7,541 nucleotides of DNA from an uncultured Ruminococcus sp. Lineage in GTDB: Bacteria; Bacillota; Clostridia; Oscillospirales; Ruminococcaceae. Positions 6,101 to 7,541 of the stretch are shown here, one piece after another. A program made the position numbers and the translations under genes. Location of the stretch: positions 1 to 7,541 of the forward strand of contig CAMHUJ010000072.1 in NCBI GenBank assembly GCA_946188175.1. The letters are read 5' to 3'. The notes beneath the pieces are model-generated. The model did no database searches. It saw only the letters and a program-made list of their open reading frames with translations, and was not told the origin of the DNA. Each line of letters begins with the position of its first letter. Position 1 is the stretch's first letter.

Positions 6101-7474
6101 ATGGAAACGAATCAAGAAACAGCGAAAAAATCCGGATTCGGCTCAAAGCTGGGCTTCATCCTTGCAGCCGCAGGCTCCGCAGTCGGACTGGGCAACATCT
6201 GGCGCTTTCCCTATCTGGCAGCCAAATACGGCGGCGGCATTTTCCTGCTGATCTATCTGATTCTCGCCGTGACCTTCGGCTTCTCGCTGATGATCACGGA
6301 AATCGCAATCGGCAGAAGGACCGGCAAGAGCGTCATCGGTGCATATTCCGATATCAGCAGAAAATTCTCACCGCTCTGCTGGCTTGCAGCATTTGTACCG
6401 GTCATCATCACGCCGTATTACTGCGTGATCGGCGGCTGGGTGCTGAAATACCTGATAACCTTTGTCACGGGGCAGGGCAGCACGGCAGGCGGCGACGGTA
6501 CATTCTTTTCAAACTTCATCGGGAGCGCCGGTCAGCCGACGGTCTGTTTCCTGATTTTTCTGGCAGTGACGGCAATAGTCGTCATGCTCGGTGTGCAGAA
6601 GGGCATCGAGCGCATCAGCAAATTCATGATGCCGGTGCTGGTCGTGCTGACAATCGGCATCGCGGTCTATACCCTGACGCTCGACGGCGCCGCAGCAGGC
6701 GTCAGATACTATCTGCTGCCGAATCTCGAGGGCTTTACCGCCGAGAAGCTGCTGAAAACCGTTGCCGCGGCAATGGGGCAGCTGTTCTATTCGATGTCGC
6801 TTGCCATGGGCATTATGGTGACCTACGGCTCCTATATGCGCAAGGAGGATTCGCTGGAGCAGTCGGTGCGGCAGATCGAGATTTTCGATACCGGCATTGC
6901 GATCCTTGCCGGACTGATCATCGTTCCGGCGGTATTCGTTTTCTCCGGCGGCGACGCAAGCGCGCTGAATGCAGGTCCGAGCCTGATGTTCATTACGCTG
7001 CCGAATGTGTTTGATTCGATGACAGGCGGACAGGTCGTCGGCGCGGTATTCTTCGTGCTGGTCGCACTCGCCGCCATGACCTCGTCGATTTCGCTCATGG
7101 AAACCGTTGTCTCGATCATCATGGAGAAATTCGGCTTGAAGCGCATCCCTGCCTGCATCATCACTGTGCTCTGCTGCCTGCTGCTCGGCATGCTCTCCGT
7201 ACTGGGATACAGCGCATGGAGCAGTGTCAAGGTGATCGGCATGCAGTTCCTCGATTTCTTCGATTTCATCAGCAATAACATTATGATGCCGGTTGTCGCG
7301 CTGCTGACCTGCATTCTGATCGGCTGGGTCGTAAAGCCGAAATACGTCGAGGATGAGGTACTCGTAAGCCAGAAGTCATTCCGCGCACGGATGCTGCTTT
7401 CGGTCATGCTGCGGTATGTCTGTCCGGTCTGCATGATCATCATTCTGCTGACGCCCTTCGTCACGGAGATCTGA
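6101..7474 (+). CDS. Sodium-dependent amino acid transporter, NSS/SNF family
   Basis: This inner-membrane symporter of the LeuT/MhsT/Tyt1/TnaT family couples amino acid uptake to sodium. The 457 residues contain about 11 membrane segments, the count reported for Tyt1, rather than the 12 of LeuT. Segment 1 carries AGSAVGLGNIWRFPYLAAKYGGG (24-46), with the unwound sodium/substrate site and gating R35. Segment 6 has SLAMGIMVTYGSYM (233-246), and segment 8 has AAMTSSISLMETVVS (324-338), with T327, S328 and S329 in the Na2-site region and E334 in place of a LeuT glutamine. DFFDF (385-389) probably holds the extracellular-gate aspartate. The ATG at 6101 is preferred over an in-frame ATG at 6050: AGGA (6088-6091) precedes it, the protein then starts in the usual family manner, and the promoter lies just before 6050. 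Its divergence from the aro operon suggests aromatic or hydrophobic substrates, but the substrate is not proven. Confidence 0.93.
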   Translation: METNQETAKKSGFGSKLGFILAAAGSAVGLGNIWRFPYLAAKYGGGIFLLIYLILAVTFGFSLMITEIAIGRRTGKSVIGAYSDISRKFSPLCWLAAFVPVIITPYYCVIGGWVLKYLITFVTGQGSTAGGDGTFFSNFIGSAGQPTVCFLIFLAVTAIVVMLGVQKGIERISKFMMPVLVVLTIGIAVYTLTLDGAAAGVRYYLLPNLEGFTAEKLLKTVAAAMGQLFYSMSLAMGIMVTYGSYMRKEDSLEQSVRQIEIFDTGIAILAGLIIVPAVFVFSGGDASALNAGPSLMFITLPNVFDSMTGGQVVGAVFFVLVALAAMTSSISLMETVVSIIMEKFGLKRIPACIITVLCCLLLGMLSVLGYSAWSSVKVIGMQFLDFFDFISNNIMMPVVALLTCILIGWVVKPKYVEDEVLVSQKSFRARMLLSVMLRYVCPVCMIIILLTPFVTEI

Positions 7475-7484
7475 TACCGCATAA

Positions 7485-7530
7485 AAAGCGCTTACAGCTT
7501 TGACTTTCAGCTGTAAGCGCTTTGCGTTTT
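7485..7530. terminator. Rho-independent terminator after the transporter gene
   Basis: A perfect 15-bp stem is formed by AAAGCGCTTACAGCT (7485-7499) and AGCTGTAAGCGCTTT (7509-7523) around a 9-nt loop, starting 10 bp after the transporter stop. On the plus strand it is followed by a T-rich run (TTT, then TTTT at 7527-7530). On the minus strand the stem is followed by TTTTTAT, so it may also stop a convergent transcript arriving from the right. Confidence 0.9.
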
Positions 7531-7541
7531 CAGATATAAAG

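Noticed and set aside
6832..7482. A 216-codon minus-strand open frame opposite the transporter gene.
   Set aside because: It is antisense to conserved membrane segments 6-11 of the transporter and has no ribosome site or family resemblance.

Overview
This window looks like ordinary chromosomal sequence from a low-to-mid GC Gram-positive anaerobe, most likely a clostridial (Oscillospirales/Ruminococcus-like) bacterium. That placement is inference. It rests on strong AGGAGG-type ribosome sites, a type I-beta DAHP synthase, a clostridial-style SKSDVHR EPSP synthase N-terminus and an 11-segment bacterial SNF/NSS-type transporter. No marker gene fixes the taxon.

Positions 1-5824 hold one tightly packed minus-strand operon for the common aromatic (shikimate/chorismate) pathway and the tyrosine branch. 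In transcription order it reads: aroF (DAHP synthase, pathway entry), two GNAT-family acetyltransferases, tyrA (prephenate dehydrogenase), a membrane-anchored protein of unknown function, aroB (3-dehydroquinate synthase) and aroA (EPSP synthase, cut by the window edge). Gene spacings are 10, -4, 28, 0, 12 and -4 nt, so polycistronic transcription and some translational coupling are very likely. AroF carries the N-terminal extension associated with feedback control in type I-beta enzymes, whereas TyrA lacks a C-terminal ACT domain. Allosteric control therefore probably sits at the first step.

Positions 5825-6100 are a divergent intergenic region. It holds a structured inverted-repeat element (about 5857-5990) that overlaps a probable promoter for the operon, and a near-consensus sigma-A promoter (6013-6041) facing the other way.

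Positions 6101-7474 (plus strand) encode a sodium-coupled neurotransmitter:sodium-symporter family transporter, closed by a strong rho-independent terminator (7485-7530). Bacterial members of this family often import aromatic or other hydrophobic amino acids. An aromatic biosynthesis operon divergent from such a transporter suggests a make-or-import pairing that shares one regulatory region, although the substrate cannot be read from the sequence. I saw no RNA genes, CRISPR arrays, transposase genes or prophage genes. The least explained parts are the intergenic element and the membrane protein between tyrA and aroB.
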